The notes under the pieces were generated by a model. The model did no database searches. It was not told where the DNA came from and saw only the letters and a program-made list of their open reading frames with translations. Of a stretch of DNA of 64,000 nucleotides, positions 16,593-25,500 are shown piece after piece. Origin of the DNA: Paenilisteria rustica (GTDB lineage: Bacteria > Bacillota > Bacilli > Lactobacillales > Listeriaceae); NCBI RefSeq assembly GCF_013820765.1, contig NZ_JABJVM010000003.1:1-64000 (forward strand), in the 5' to 3' direction. Each line of letters opens with the position of its first letter. Position 1 is the first letter of the stretch. The translations under genes were made by a program, and so were the position numbers.

Positions 16593-17156
16593 ATGGAGAA
16601 CGGACATGTGGTTATTAAGCTTCGAAAAGGGGAGCGGCTGGAAGAGGACGGGGAATATATTATCTTATCAGGCCATTTGACATGCAGCATTGGGGGGCAA
16701 TTGTTAAAATTTTTGCGAGAAGGCGAGCATGCCATATTACATGAGCAACTTTTGCCGGATGGGCTTGTATACCGGGCGTGCGACAGGGTTAGTCTGTTTA
16801 AATTAGATAGAAGCACGACCAATCGGAATTTAGAGGAACGATATCGGAAGTTTGAGAAGGAAATATTAGATTTGATGATAGAACGAATGGAAATGCTAGC
16901 GCTGCAAAAAAAAGAGCGATTAATCATCACATTAGTAAAATTGGGAAAAGAAGTCGGGATTATGGAAGGGATGAATTGCCGAATCCCGAAAGTTTGGAGT
17001 CAAGTGGAGTTAGCGAGTTATATCAATTGTACGCGAGAATATTTACTGAGCCAGAAACGACTTTTGAAAGAGGATGGGGTTATCTGGGATAGTCATTTGT
17101 GGGTGTTGGTAGATTGGGAGAAGTGGATGGGGAAAGAGTTGGTAAATCTGGGGTAA
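16593..17156 (+). CDS. Crp/Fnr-family regulator closing locus A
   Basis: 187 residues, shorter than PrfA or Crp (~220-237). The N-terminal cNMP-like beta-roll is compact (GERLEEDGEYIILSGHLTC), followed by the dimer helix (~85-115). The C-terminal winged helix has WSQVELASYINCTREYLLSQKRLLKEDG as its helix-turn-helix. The beta-roll lacks a recognisable cyclic-nucleotide phosphate-binding cassette. It is clearly paralogous to the 35794-36396 product, which occupies the same terminal position in locus B (matching YI-x-CTREYL and ISGYLIC/LSGHLTC segments). It is co-directional, 28 nt after the last polymer gene. Control of its own locus is inferred. Confidence 0.85.
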   Translation: MENGHVVIKLRKGERLEEDGEYIILSGHLTCSIGGQLLKFLREGEHAILHEQLLPDGLVYRACDRVSLFKLDRSTTNRNLEERYRKFEKEILDLMIERMEMLALQKKERLIITLVKLGKEVGIMEGMNCRIPKVWSQVELASYINCTREYLLSQKRLLKEDGVIWDSHLWVLVDWEKWMGKELVNLG

Positions 17157-17256
17157 AAGGGTTGTGTTTCGGAGGAGGGAGAGAATAAAACGGGAGATCT
17201 CTCCAAGTGTTGCAAAATTTTATGTACAAAGGGAATTTGGTCGAGGATTGAGCATC

Positions 17257-17287
17257 AAAAAACATACTAAACGCTAGTGTGTTTTTT
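17257..17287 (+). terminator. AT-rich bidirectional hairpin between locus A and nos
   Basis: AAAAAACATACTA pairs with TAGTGTGTTTTTT around loop AACGC: a 13-bp stem with one T-G wobble, T-run on the 3' side and A-run on the 5' side. It is low in GC but well placed to end the locus A transcript and insulate the following gene. The rest of 17157-17344 shows only an AT-rich probable promoter stretch with no clear consensus pair. Confidence 0.6.
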
Positions 17288-17344
17288 GTCATGTAAAGTG
17301 TGTTAAAATGAGTACATAATTAAGCGCTAGGGGAGTGTCGCAAA

Positions 17345-18469
17345 ATGTTGGTTGATACAGAGGAAGCAATCGAATTTCTGATGAAGTCTTACGTGGAATT
17401 AGGCAAGGATGCAGCGGCAATTGAGAGTCGTATTGATGTGGTGCACCAAGAAATCGCGCAAACTGGTACATACACGCAGACGTTGGAAGAACTGACTATC
17501 GGTGCAAAAATGGCGTGGCGTAACAGTAACCGTTGCGTCGGCAGGCTGTTCTGGGATCGCATCCAAGTCGTTGATGCCCGCGCGGCGGTGACTGTATCGG
17601 AAATCCGCGATGCCCTTTTTGAACATATCGGCAAAGCAACGAACGGCGGTCAAATCAGGCCTTTCATCACGATTTTCAAGCCAGGCAGTGATGGTCCGCG
17701 GATTTGGAATCACCAGCTGATTCGTTACGCTGGTTACGCGTCGGAAAATGGCGATATTATCGGTGATCCCGCATCGGTGTCCTTCACGGAAGTCTGCGAA
17801 GGGCTCGGCTGGCGTGGCGCTCACGGTGAATTCGACATTTTGCCACTCGTCATCCAGGAAAGCGCTGACGCCGCACCAACCGTCATCGAAATCCCGCCCG
17901 AACTCGTGCTCGAAGTTCCAATCGCGCATCCCGATTTCCCGCAAGTCGCCGAGCTTGGCCTGCGCTGGTACGCCGTCCCAATTATCTCCGAAATGAAGCT
18001 CGAAATCGGCGGCATCACGTATCAAGCGGCACCGTTCAACGGTTGGTATATGGAAACCGAAATCGGCGCGCGGAACTTCGCGGATGAAGGGCGCTACAAC
18101 AAGCTCGCCGCCGTCGCCGAAAAACTCGGATTAAACACGAAGCGTCTCGATTCGCTATGGAAAGATCGCGCGTTAGTCGAGCTCAATGTCGCCGTCCTCG
18201 ACTCCTATCACAAAGCCAAAGTCCAGATTGTCGACCACCACACAGCGGCTCGCCAATTCGGTCAATTCGAAACAAACGAGCAAGCCGCTGGGCGCGAAGT
18301 CACCGGCGAATGGGCATGGCTCATCCCGCCAGTCTCGCCGGCAACGACACACATGTTCCATCAACGCTACCCGAACAAAATCGTCAAGCCGAATTTTTTC
18401 TATCAAGAAGCACCATTTGAGCGCACCGAAATCACCCCAGTAAAGCGCGGCGGCTGTCCGTTTCATTGA
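17345..18469 (+). CDS. nos: Bacterial nitric oxide synthase oxygenase
   Basis: 374 residues, an oxygenase-only NOS without a fused flavoreductase. It makes NO and citrulline from arginine using haem, pterin and electrons from an external reductase. The signature AWRNSNRCVGRLFW (57-70) carries the haem-thiolate ligand Cys64. NGWYMETEIGARN (232-244) carries Glu237, the arginine-binding glutamate. A Trp-rich C-terminal region (GEWAWLIPPVSPATTHMFHQ) matches the dimer/pterin site. Base composition is visibly GC-richer than the neighbours from ~17500 on (many GCC/CGC/ATC codons), which suggests a different history. It stands alone between a terminator and a separate promoter. NOS is sporadic in Listeriaceae. 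Confidence 0.95.
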   Translation: MLVDTEEAIEFLMKSYVELGKDAAAIESRIDVVHQEIAQTGTYTQTLEELTIGAKMAWRNSNRCVGRLFWDRIQVVDARAAVTVSEIRDALFEHIGKATNGGQIRPFITIFKPGSDGPRIWNHQLIRYAGYASENGDIIGDPASVSFTEVCEGLGWRGAHGEFDILPLVIQESADAAPTVIEIPPELVLEVPIAHPDFPQVAELGLRWYAVPIISEMKLEIGGITYQAAPFNGWYMETEIGARNFADEGRYNKLAAVAEKLGLNTKRLDSLWKDRALVELNVAVLDSYHKAKVQIVDHHTAARQFGQFETNEQAAGREVTGEWAWLIPPVSPATTHMFHQRYPNKIVKPNFFYQEAPFERTEITPVKRGGCPFH

Positions 18470-18470
18470 G

Positions 18471-18500
18471 TTGCCAAATAGTATGTAAAAATGGTAACAT
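18471..18500 (+). promoter_or_regulatory. Probable sigma-A promoter for the DUF4064-like gene
   Basis: TTGCCA (18471-18476) and TAACAT (18495-18500), 18-nt spacer, begin 1 nt after the nos stop codon. Two ribosome sites follow: GAGGA before ATG 18549, which opens a 26-codon out-of-frame leader peptide ending inside the next gene, and GGAG before ATG 18574. The leader may couple translation. Confidence 0.5.
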
Positions 18501-18573
18501 AGAAGCATCCAGAAGTTTGCGTTAGCTTATACGCGAGGACGGATAAATATGTCTTTCGAATGGAGTTTTTACG

Positions 18574-18912
18574 ATGAATTTTGCGAAAACATTGGGGATT
18601 ATTGGAGCATTGCTCGCGATGGGGCTTAGCCTAACCGTTATTTCCGTCGACAGCATTGCACGCGTTTTGGAAGAAGATTCATTAGTATTCACGATTCTGA
18701 ACTTCGTTGCATTAGCGATGTCATTTGTCGGTTTATTCGGCGCCATTATCATGAACAAAGCACCGCTAAAAGGCGGCGTCATGCTAATCGCTTCGGCCGT
18801 AGCCTGCACAATGAGCGTATCGATGATGTTCCTAGTTCCAATCGTACTGCTTTGCGTGGCTGGATTAATCAGTCTGAGCACAGCAGATGACTTAACAGAA
18901 GCCAATGCATAA
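18574..18912 (+). CDS. Small four-helix membrane protein, DUF4064-like
   Basis: 112 residues with four hydrophobic segments (about 5-28, 38-62, 68-88, 90-105) separated by short polar turns, and a short acidic cytoplasmic tail (STADDLTEANA). The pattern resembles DUF4064 membrane proteins of Listeria and Bacillus, whose function is not known. The start is set by GGAG 8 nt upstream. It is monocistronic, with its own promoter and a strong terminator. Confidence 0.75.
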   Translation: MNFAKTLGIIGALLAMGLSLTVISVDSIARVLEEDSLVFTILNFVALAMSFVGLFGAIIMNKAPLKGGVMLIASAVACTMSVSMMFLVPIVLLCVAGLISLSTADDLTEANA

Positions 18913-18920
18913 TTTGAAGA

Positions 18921-18977
18921 AGCAAAATCCGCGTTTCACTCAGCAATTTTGAGTAGGTGCGGATTTTGCTTTTTTTG
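18921..18977 (+). terminator. Strong intrinsic terminator
   Basis: AGCAAAATCCGC and GCGGATTTTGCT form a perfect 12-bp stem, loop of 26 nt, followed by seven T. It ends the DUF4064-like transcript. Downstream, at 19016-19024, TGGTATGAT is a likely extended -10 for the DedA gene. Confidence 0.9.
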
Positions 18978-19109
18978 TCTGTCATAATATTGTTAAGTTT
19001 ATGTAAATAAGTCCGTGGTATGATATAGTATGAACAATAAATATGTTACAATAGAAGCTAACTGTGATTAAACAGAATAGCAGAATTTAAAATAGGACGT
19101 GATAGATTC

Positions 19110-19769
19110 GTGGATATTATCCAGGCGATGATTAGTTTTATCATCCATATTGATCAACATCTAGTTGAAATTATCAATACATTTGGCATTTGGACGTATG
19201 TCATTATTTTCTTAATTATATTTGTAGAAACCGGACTTGTTATATTTCCATTCTTGCCAGGAGATTCGTTGCTTTTCGCAGCTGGCGCTTTGGCAGTATT
19301 ACCAGGCTCAGAGCTCAACATCATCATCCTACTCATCGTTTTGTGGGTAGCAGCAGTACTTGGCGACACGGTCAACTACCACATCGGTAAAAAAGTTGGC
19401 ACCTCGATTCCACCAGACAGTTGGCTCGGCAAATTCATCAACCAAGAAAAAATGGACAAAGCGGAAGCGTTCTTCAATAAGCACGGCGGTAAAACAATCT
19501 TCATCGCGCGTTTCATGCCGTTCATCCGTACTTTCGCGCCATTCGTAGCCGGTGCAAGTCGCATGAATTACCGTTATTTCTTGAATTACAACTTACTAGG
19601 CGCAACTGTTTGGGTACTTCTTTGTACGATGGCCGGCTATTTCTTCGGGAATATCCCAATCGTGAAAGAGAACTTCTCGCTCGTTGTACTAGGCATTATT
19701 TTTATATCGATCTTGCCGATGATTTTCTCGTTTGTTAAAAGTAAGATGGATAGTAAAAAAGCTAAATAA
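19110..19769 (+). CDS. DedA-family membrane protein
   Basis: 219 residues; GTG start behind AGGACGTGATA. It has the DedA/SNARE-associated domain: FPFLPGDSLLFAAG (near 47-60), GDTVNYHIGKKVG, the re-entrant RFMPFIRTFAPFVAG segment with its membrane-embedded arginines, and MNYRYFLNYNLLGATVW. DedA proteins are proton-dependent and act in undecaprenyl phosphate or phospholipid flipping across the membrane. Undecaprenyl phosphate recycling would serve the polymer loci on both sides, though no operon links them. Confidence 0.92.
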   Translation: MDIIQAMISFIIHIDQHLVEIINTFGIWTYVIIFLIIFVETGLVIFPFLPGDSLLFAAGALAVLPGSELNIIILLIVLWVAAVLGDTVNYHIGKKVGTSIPPDSWLGKFINQEKMDKAEAFFNKHGGKTIFIARFMPFIRTFAPFVAGASRMNYRYFLNYNLLGATVWVLLCTMAGYFFGNIPIVKENFSLVVLGIIFISILPMIFSFVKSKMDSKKAK

Positions 19770-19776
19770 GCACGTT

Positions 19777-19821
19777 AAAAAAGTAGATGAGACCAGAATC
19801 AGCGGTCTCGTCTACTTTTTT
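19777..19821 (+). terminator. Bidirectional terminator between converging genes
   Basis: An 18-bp stem AAAAAAGTAGATGAGACC / GGTCTCGTCTACTTTTTT (one T-G wobble) around a 9-nt loop. A and T runs on the two sides let it serve DedA (+) and the Crp/Fnr gene (-). Confidence 0.92.
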
Positions 19822-19835
19822 GTTTGGAGATTTAA

Positions 19836-20552
19836 CTAGATGCCCCAGGTGTTATCTGGATGTGCAGCTTGTATACCTAATTTAGCCTTAAGTCGCGCGA
19901 CATCCATGACAATCCAAGGTTTTTTCGATGCATTCAAAATTCCTTCTTCTCTGAGGTCGGTTAATATGTTCGCAGTATAACCCTTCGATACATTACTTAT
20001 AGAAGCTAAGCGATCATATGTCAGGAATAGCGGTAACTCAACTTGATTTTCTTTTATCTGTATACCATTGTCGATTAATCGTGCCAAACAAAAATAGATT
20101 CGATCTTCGGAGCTAGAAAGGTATTTTTTAGTCATCATATAGAAATTATATGTTATTTCTAAAGTGTAATTTAATACAATATAATTCTTTGGATCCTCTA
20201 TCAGTAGCATTTTTCTCAAAAACTCAAAATCAATTTTCCACCAAATAACATCAGTGACAGCTACAACATCTGCCTCAGCGTGTACCTGATTTTTAAAAAG
20301 AGGCAAGGAAACGAATTTGCCTGGTTTAATAAAGAAAAAGTAACCCTTAGCGAATGGTCCTGTGTAGTTATATTGTAAATAGCCATTTTCAAGTAGATAA
20401 CAGAACTGTCTATCGTCCCCAGTGAGCTTGAGAACATGGCCTTTTGCTACTCTATGTTGTGTGCAATAGCGATTAAATTCGGGATCTTTTTTTAGTAATT
20501 TTAAAATATTAGGGAGGGAAGCGGGATCTTTTAATTCATCTGAATTGTACAT
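19836..20552 (-). CDS. Crp/Fnr-family regulator (PrfA-like size)
   Basis: 238 residues. A beta-roll sensor occupies ~35-125 (RVAKGHVLKLTGDD, GYFFFIKPGKFVSLPLF), a dimer helix ~130-165, and a C-terminal winged helix contains TYDRLASISNVSKGYTANILTDLREEG. The length is that of PrfA/Crp, and no iron-sulphur cysteines of Fnr type are seen. It is transcribed away from the next Crp/Fnr gene across a 366-bp structured intergenic region. An out-of-frame upstream ORF overlaps its start (20536-20589). Confidence 0.85.
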   Translation of the reverse strand: MYNSDELKDPASLPNILKLLKKDPEFNRYCTQHRVAKGHVLKLTGDDRQFCYLLENGYLQYNYTGPFAKGYFFFIKPGKFVSLPLFKNQVHAEADVVAVTDVIWWKIDFEFLRKMLLIEDPKNYIVLNYTLEITYNFYMMTKKYLSSSEDRIYFCLARLIDNGIQIKENQVELPLFLTYDRLASISNVSKGYTANILTDLREEGILNASKKPWIVMDVARLKAKLGIQAAHPDNTWGI

Positions 20553-20589
20553 AAATCATCATGCCTTTCTGCTTTAGAGTTTGATTCAT
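20536..20589 (-). other. Upstream ORF overlapping the regulator start
   Basis: On the minus strand AAAGGGG precedes ATG 20589, which opens a 17-codon frame (MNQTLKQKGMMIYVQFR) ending 17 nt inside the Crp/Fnr gene in another frame. Farther upstream, AAGGAG precedes a three-codon ATG-TCT-TAA (20605-20613). Two good ribosome sites on tiny frames suggest translational coupling or attenuation of the regulator. Confidence 0.4.
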
Positions 20590-20753
20590 TATTATTTTAC
20601 CCCTTTAAGACATAAATTCTCCTTTTTTAGAACAAAATTTAAAATAATAATATATATAGTAATAACATTTTAGAAATAGCGATTTTAGAAATGTTCATGA
20701 AACCTCCATATTTGACCGTGGAATGCGGCTTTAGCTGGTTCGTTATAGATACA

Positions 20754-20869
20754 AATTTCAAGTGCTGTTCGGATATAGGTAAGGGACTTGAAATTAATAC
20801 CTAAATGCGAAGATATCTATGAAATCCGGTTTTTGAAATTTGCCGTATACTAATGCTATCGAACAGCAC
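20754..20869. promoter_or_regulatory. Inverted-repeat-rich control region between two divergent regulators
   Basis: Two perfect 10-bp inverted repeats are nested here: AATTTCAAGT (20754-20763) with ACTTGAAATT (20786-20795), and GTGCTGTTCG (20762-20771) with CGAACAGCAC (20860-20869). TAGGTA/TACCTA forms a third pair. The rest of 20590-20918 is AT-rich, without a further ORF or hairpin. These are candidate operators for the flanking Crp/Fnr proteins. Confidence 0.5.
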
Positions 20870-20918
20870 AACAACTTAAACAGACACGAAAAACACTGAT
20901 ATTAAGGAGTGGATTAAC

Positions 20919-21557
20919 ATGGAGGAACGGATGGGAAATAGCCGTTATTATGAAGAATCGAAACTAAAACAATACTTCATAGATGACCCAACATACAGCC
21001 TTCCAAATAGTACAGTGCACATAAATGCTAACGATCAGATAGTAAAAGAGAATGAAGATAGTGATCATATTTACATTATTACATCAGGTATCGCTATTGA
21101 AAAACAAGGAAATAACATTTTACACCTCCTAACTTCTAATAATTTCATTGGACTAGGAACCATTTTTCAAAAATCAAATGCTTCAGAAGTAGTCGCGCTA
21201 ACTGAAATGGAATTAGTCGAAATAGATACGAAACGCATTATAGAGAAATTGCGAGAAAGAAGCTACGGAATGGAGATTTTAATTGATGTTCTAAATAGTA
21301 GGATACTAGAATTAGCAGAGCGATATAACTTTTCTCAAGCAAAAGAAGAGAGGGTATGGCAAGCTTTGTATCATTTGGCAGTAGCTAACGGTCAGAGAAG
21401 TGAAAATGGAAGTTATGTTATTCCCAGTTTTTCTAAAAAAATGATGGGAAGCTATCTACACCTAACCGCTAGTCAAGTCAATGCCGTTTACAAAAGCCTC
21501 ATAGCAAACGGATGTATCAGAGAATTGGAGGAAGAAGTTATATTATACCCACTTTAA
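20919..21557 (+). CDS. Crp/Fnr-family regulator
   Basis: 212 residues; AAGGAG 9 nt before the ATG. Beta-roll ~20-105 (NDQIVKENEDSDHIYIITSGIA, NNFIGLGTIF), dimer helix ~115-150, winged helix with SFSKKMMGSYLHLTASQVNAVYKSLIANG. It is related to the next gene (matching 'YLxLT' helix-turn-helix context), suggesting tandem duplication. Effector unknown; the cAMP-type cassette is not evident. Confidence 0.85.
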   Translation: MEERMGNSRYYEESKLKQYFIDDPTYSLPNSTVHINANDQIVKENEDSDHIYIITSGIAIEKQGNNILHLLTSNNFIGLGTIFQKSNASEVVALTEMELVEIDTKRIIEKLRERSYGMEILIDVLNSRILELAERYNFSQAKEERVWQALYHLAVANGQRSENGSYVIPSFSKKMMGSYLHLTASQVNAVYKSLIANGCIRELEEEVILYPL

Positions 21558-21746
21558 AATACCTTAAAGCTATGTTCACAAATTGTTTGGAAAAGTCTTT
21601 AGAGGAGCATAAAAATTTGCACACGTGGTTTTTTTACCCATGTTAAGATAAATGTATAGAAGGTGACTATGTAAAAAACTTCTATACACAACTTAGATGA
21701 TTCATGAATAATGGAAGATGTTTTATAAAGGAGTTGACACGAACAA

Positions 21747-22430
21747 ATGCTATACAAAGAGTTGTTTGATAAGGATGTTATTGATGAAAAATTTGGAAAC
21801 TCCCAGCTGCTACGTTTACTACAAGATAATAATGATTATCCTGTAACGCAGAAAAAAATAGAGCTGAAGCAGAAAGAAACCCTAATTTATGAAAATACTG
21901 TACACGATTATGTGTATCTCATTGAGTCGGGAATCTTTGGAGCTTATAAAGAGTCACATATTGTCAGCTTTATCGGGAAGAATGAGTTTATCGGAATGGA
22001 TAACATCCTAGGAAATGAAGCATCCTATTTAACGGTTACAGCTCTTGAAAAATCAGTTGTATGGCGTTTTTTGAAAAAAGATGTGATGTGGAAATTGATG
22101 CATATGCAGGAAGGATTATTCTTCTTATATATAGATTTGAAATTGATTAATGAACACTGGATTCAAAGGAATGCCATTCAAGTTGCTGATGCAAAAGAAC
22201 GGATTATTTCGAATATAATACAGCTAGGAAATTTGTATGGTGAAGAAACGGAGAATCAAATAATTTTACCGAAAGTATTTACTAAAAAAATTATTTCGAA
22301 TTATTTAAATTTAACAAGCACAACCGTTTATTTCTTCTGCAAGCAATTGATAAAAGAGGGTGTTTTAGAAGCAATCTCTTATCAATTGATTGTGAATAAG
22401 AACAAGATTAAAAAAAGTTTATTGGAATAG
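21747..22430 (+). CDS. Crp/Fnr-family regulator next to locus B
   Basis: 227 residues; AAGGAG before the ATG. Beta-roll ~35-125 (ETLIYENTVHDYVYLIESGIFGAY, NEFIGMDNIL), dimer helix ~130-165, winged helix with TKKIISNYLNLTSTTVYFFCKQLIKEG. It lies 143 nt upstream of the Ig-repeat gene on the same strand with no terminator in between, so it may control or be co-transcribed with locus B. The 189-nt gap before it contains TGTTCACA at 21573-21580, a motif also seen twice before 27410. Confidence 0.85.
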   Translation: MLYKELFDKDVIDEKFGNSQLLRLLQDNNDYPVTQKKIELKQKETLIYENTVHDYVYLIESGIFGAYKESHIVSFIGKNEFIGMDNILGNEASYLTVTALEKSVVWRFLKKDVMWKLMHMQEGLFFLYIDLKLINEHWIQRNAIQVADAKERIISNIIQLGNLYGEETENQIILPKVFTKKIISNYLNLTSTTVYFFCKQLIKEGVLEAISYQLIVNKNKIKKSLLE

Positions 22431-22445
22431 TAGAGGAGGAGAAAA

Positions 22446-22481
22446 ATGAAACGAGTCAAACCTATCATGGATACTAGTTGA
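22446..22481 (+). other. Eleven-codon mini-ORF with strong ribosome site
   Basis: GAGGAGGAG lies just before ATG 22446, and the frame reads MKRVKPIMDTS then stop, in the leader of the Ig-repeat gene. It could be a leader peptide or the stub of a deleted gene. The rest of 22482-22573 shows only the ribosome site of the next gene. Confidence 0.4.
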
Positions 22482-22573
22482 GAATGTAATATGAGTGTGT
22501 TTTGAAGCTCTATCACGACAAACTGCAAATCCATGGCAAGAAAATAAATTGATTAAGAAGGAGATTATCGAAC

Positions 22574-25500
22574 ATGAGTAACAAGAAAACATTAAGAAAA
22601 GTGGCGACCGTAGTTGTGGCAGCCAACGTATTAGCAAGTACTTTTATTACGACAGTACCAGGAATGGCCTTTGCGGCAGAGAATACGGATCAAGGAACAA
22701 AAGCAGAAACGAAATTAATGGGTGGGTTAAGAGCGACAGCAACGAACTTAGTGGTCAATCCTCAATTTAGTGGATCAACTGGATGGAGCTATGGCGGAAT
22801 AGGTAATCCTGGGTATCATTATTCCGTTACACCAAATGGGAATGGTTCTATAGATTTGTATACAAGGTATGATAGTGTGGGGAGTGCCGGTAGAGCGGAT
22901 GCAATGCAATATATTCCTTCCATACCAGGGCATACCTATCGTGTTACCACTACGGTTACTAAAATAAGTGGAAATACAGGCTTCCATGTTTATTGTGAAG
23001 GTGAGTCCTCCACATTGGGAGCACCTATGTACGGTTCATTTCGTAGTTTGAGTGGCTCGCAAACCGGATCTTTTGATGTGACAGCGGATTCTTCTACGCT
23101 GTGGTTATGGCTAGCTACAGAGGGTAATAGTGTAGGAAGTGGTACGTATAGATTCTCTAACTTAAGTGTTGTTGACGTAACAGCTGCCGCAACCACATTA
23201 GGTACTCTCTCAACGAACAGCACAACAGCAAGCGGAAAAGGCGAACCAGGTGGAGTGGTAGTCATTAAAAACGGTGCAACCACACTTGGCACAGGAACAG
23301 TAGATACGAACGGAAATTACAGCGTGACAATTCCAAAACAACCCTACGACGCAACAGTAACGGCAACGGTAACAAGTGGTGGTAAAGACTCCTCTGCTAG
23401 CCAAAAAGTCACGCAAGGGGCTATTGTGACGCCAACGATTAATCCAATAACAACGAAAAGTATCACGGCTTCTGGAACAGGTGAACCTGGTGCCGCATTA
23501 ACGTTTACAGCGAATGGTGTGGATTACACAACAACCGTTGCGGCAGATGGCACGTGGAGTGTGGCGATTCCAAAACAAGTAGTAAACACGGTCGTAGAAG
23601 CTACTTCTGTGTTGAATGGCATCTCTAGTGCGAAAGCAACTGCAACAGTCACACATAGTGGTCCAGCAACTCCTGTCTTAGACAACGTGACGAATAAATC
23701 GACGAACGTGACAGGTACAGGCGATGCTGGTAACACAATCACATTGAAAGTCAAAGATGGAGATATGACGCTTACGTACACTGGTCTTGTGGATGATTTC
23801 GGTGAATTCAGTATTCCGATTGATACACCAAATGCAGGCGCAACCGTTGATGCTATTGCGAAAGATAAGGATGGCACGCTAAGCGATAAAACAACAAAAA
23901 CAGTACTGGATGTTATCGCACCAGACGCACCAACGGTTCAAGGCTTGACAGATTCTTCAACAAAAGTCATCGGTAAAGGTGAAGCGAACTGTGACGTGAC
24001 AGTTACTCTTCCTTCTGGTGGAACCATTGAAGGTGTGACTGATGCAGACGGTAATTTCAGCATCACGATTCCAAAACAAGCGGTCGGTAAAGACGTATCT
24101 GTTGCCTTAACTGATGCAGCTGGTAATAAAGGTGCGGCAACAGTTGTAACGGTACAAGCAGACATCCTAGCGAACCCTACAGTAAACCGCGTATCGAACC
24201 AAGATACGAAAGTAACTGGGACAGGTGTAGCAGGCGCAACGGTGACAGTAACGGCTAATGGTAAAAACTACACAGGTACGGTAGACGCAAATGGTAACTA
24301 TGAAGTAGCGATACCAAAATTAGCAGCAGGCTTAGAAGTAGCTGTACAGCAAGCGAAAGATAGCAAAACAAGTGGTGTCGTAAAAACAATCGTCCAAGAT
24401 GACCGCACACCAAGCGCACCAACGGTAAGCCCAGTCAAAGATTCGGATACAAAAGCAGCAGGAACTGGAACAGCAGGTGACACGATCACTGTAACACTTC
24501 CAAATGGCGACACAGCAACAGGCGTGGTAGCACCAAACGGCACATGGTCGATCGATATCCCAGCGCAAGCTGCAGGATCAGAACTAGACGTAACGGCAAC
24601 AGGACCAAACGGCAATACAAGCACGCCAACCGAAGTAACGGTAGCTCAATCACCCACAAATGGTTCATTAACAACGGGCGACTTCACGATCGGCAAAGAC
24701 CAATACATCGTAGGAACCTACACAGGCGACGTGAAAAACTTCCGCGTAACCATCGGTTCTAAAGTATACACAGGCGGATCCATTGACCCAGTCAAACACA
24801 CGTATACGTTCTATGCATCAGATAAAGCAGTGGAAGGACCATTCACCATCGCAGCATTAGACCAATACGGTAACGTCCTAGACACAAAAACAGCAAACAT
24901 GGTCAAAGCTTCCACTCGCACACCGGTAGCGCCAACTGTGAATCCAGTCAAAGATTCCGATACAAAAGCAACAGGAACAGGCGTAGCAGGCGACACGATT
25001 ACTGTGAAAACACCAGCTGGCCAAACGTACACAGGCGTTGTACCAGCAAACGGCACGTGGTCTATCACGATCCCAGCCCAACCAGCCGGCACAAAACTAG
25101 ACGTAACGGCCACTACACCAGACAACAAAGTCAGCCCAGCGACAACGGTAACGGTAGCTCAAACACCACAAACAGGCACATTAACAGCCAAAGACTTCAC
25201 GGTGGGCGTGGATAAAAACATCACTGGAACATTCACAGGCGATGTAAAAAACTTCCACGTAACGATTGGTTCCACTGTGTACACAGGCGGATCTGTCAAT
25301 ACAGACGGCACTTACAGCTTCTATGCGCTAGACAAAATCACAGCCGCAACAACAGCGACAACGTACAAAATTGAAGCATTGGACAAATACGGCAATGTCT
25401 TAAACACCAAAACAGCTAATATCATCAAAAATGGCGGCAATGTGACACCAGGCGCAGGAACAGTGGCAGCTAACGCGTTTGTCATCCACACGGATAAAAA

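Noticed and set aside
20553-20918. PrfA box (TTAACANNTGTTAA)
   Set aside because: No match with two or fewer mismatches was seen here despite the PrfA-like genes; the inverted repeats present are of other sequence.
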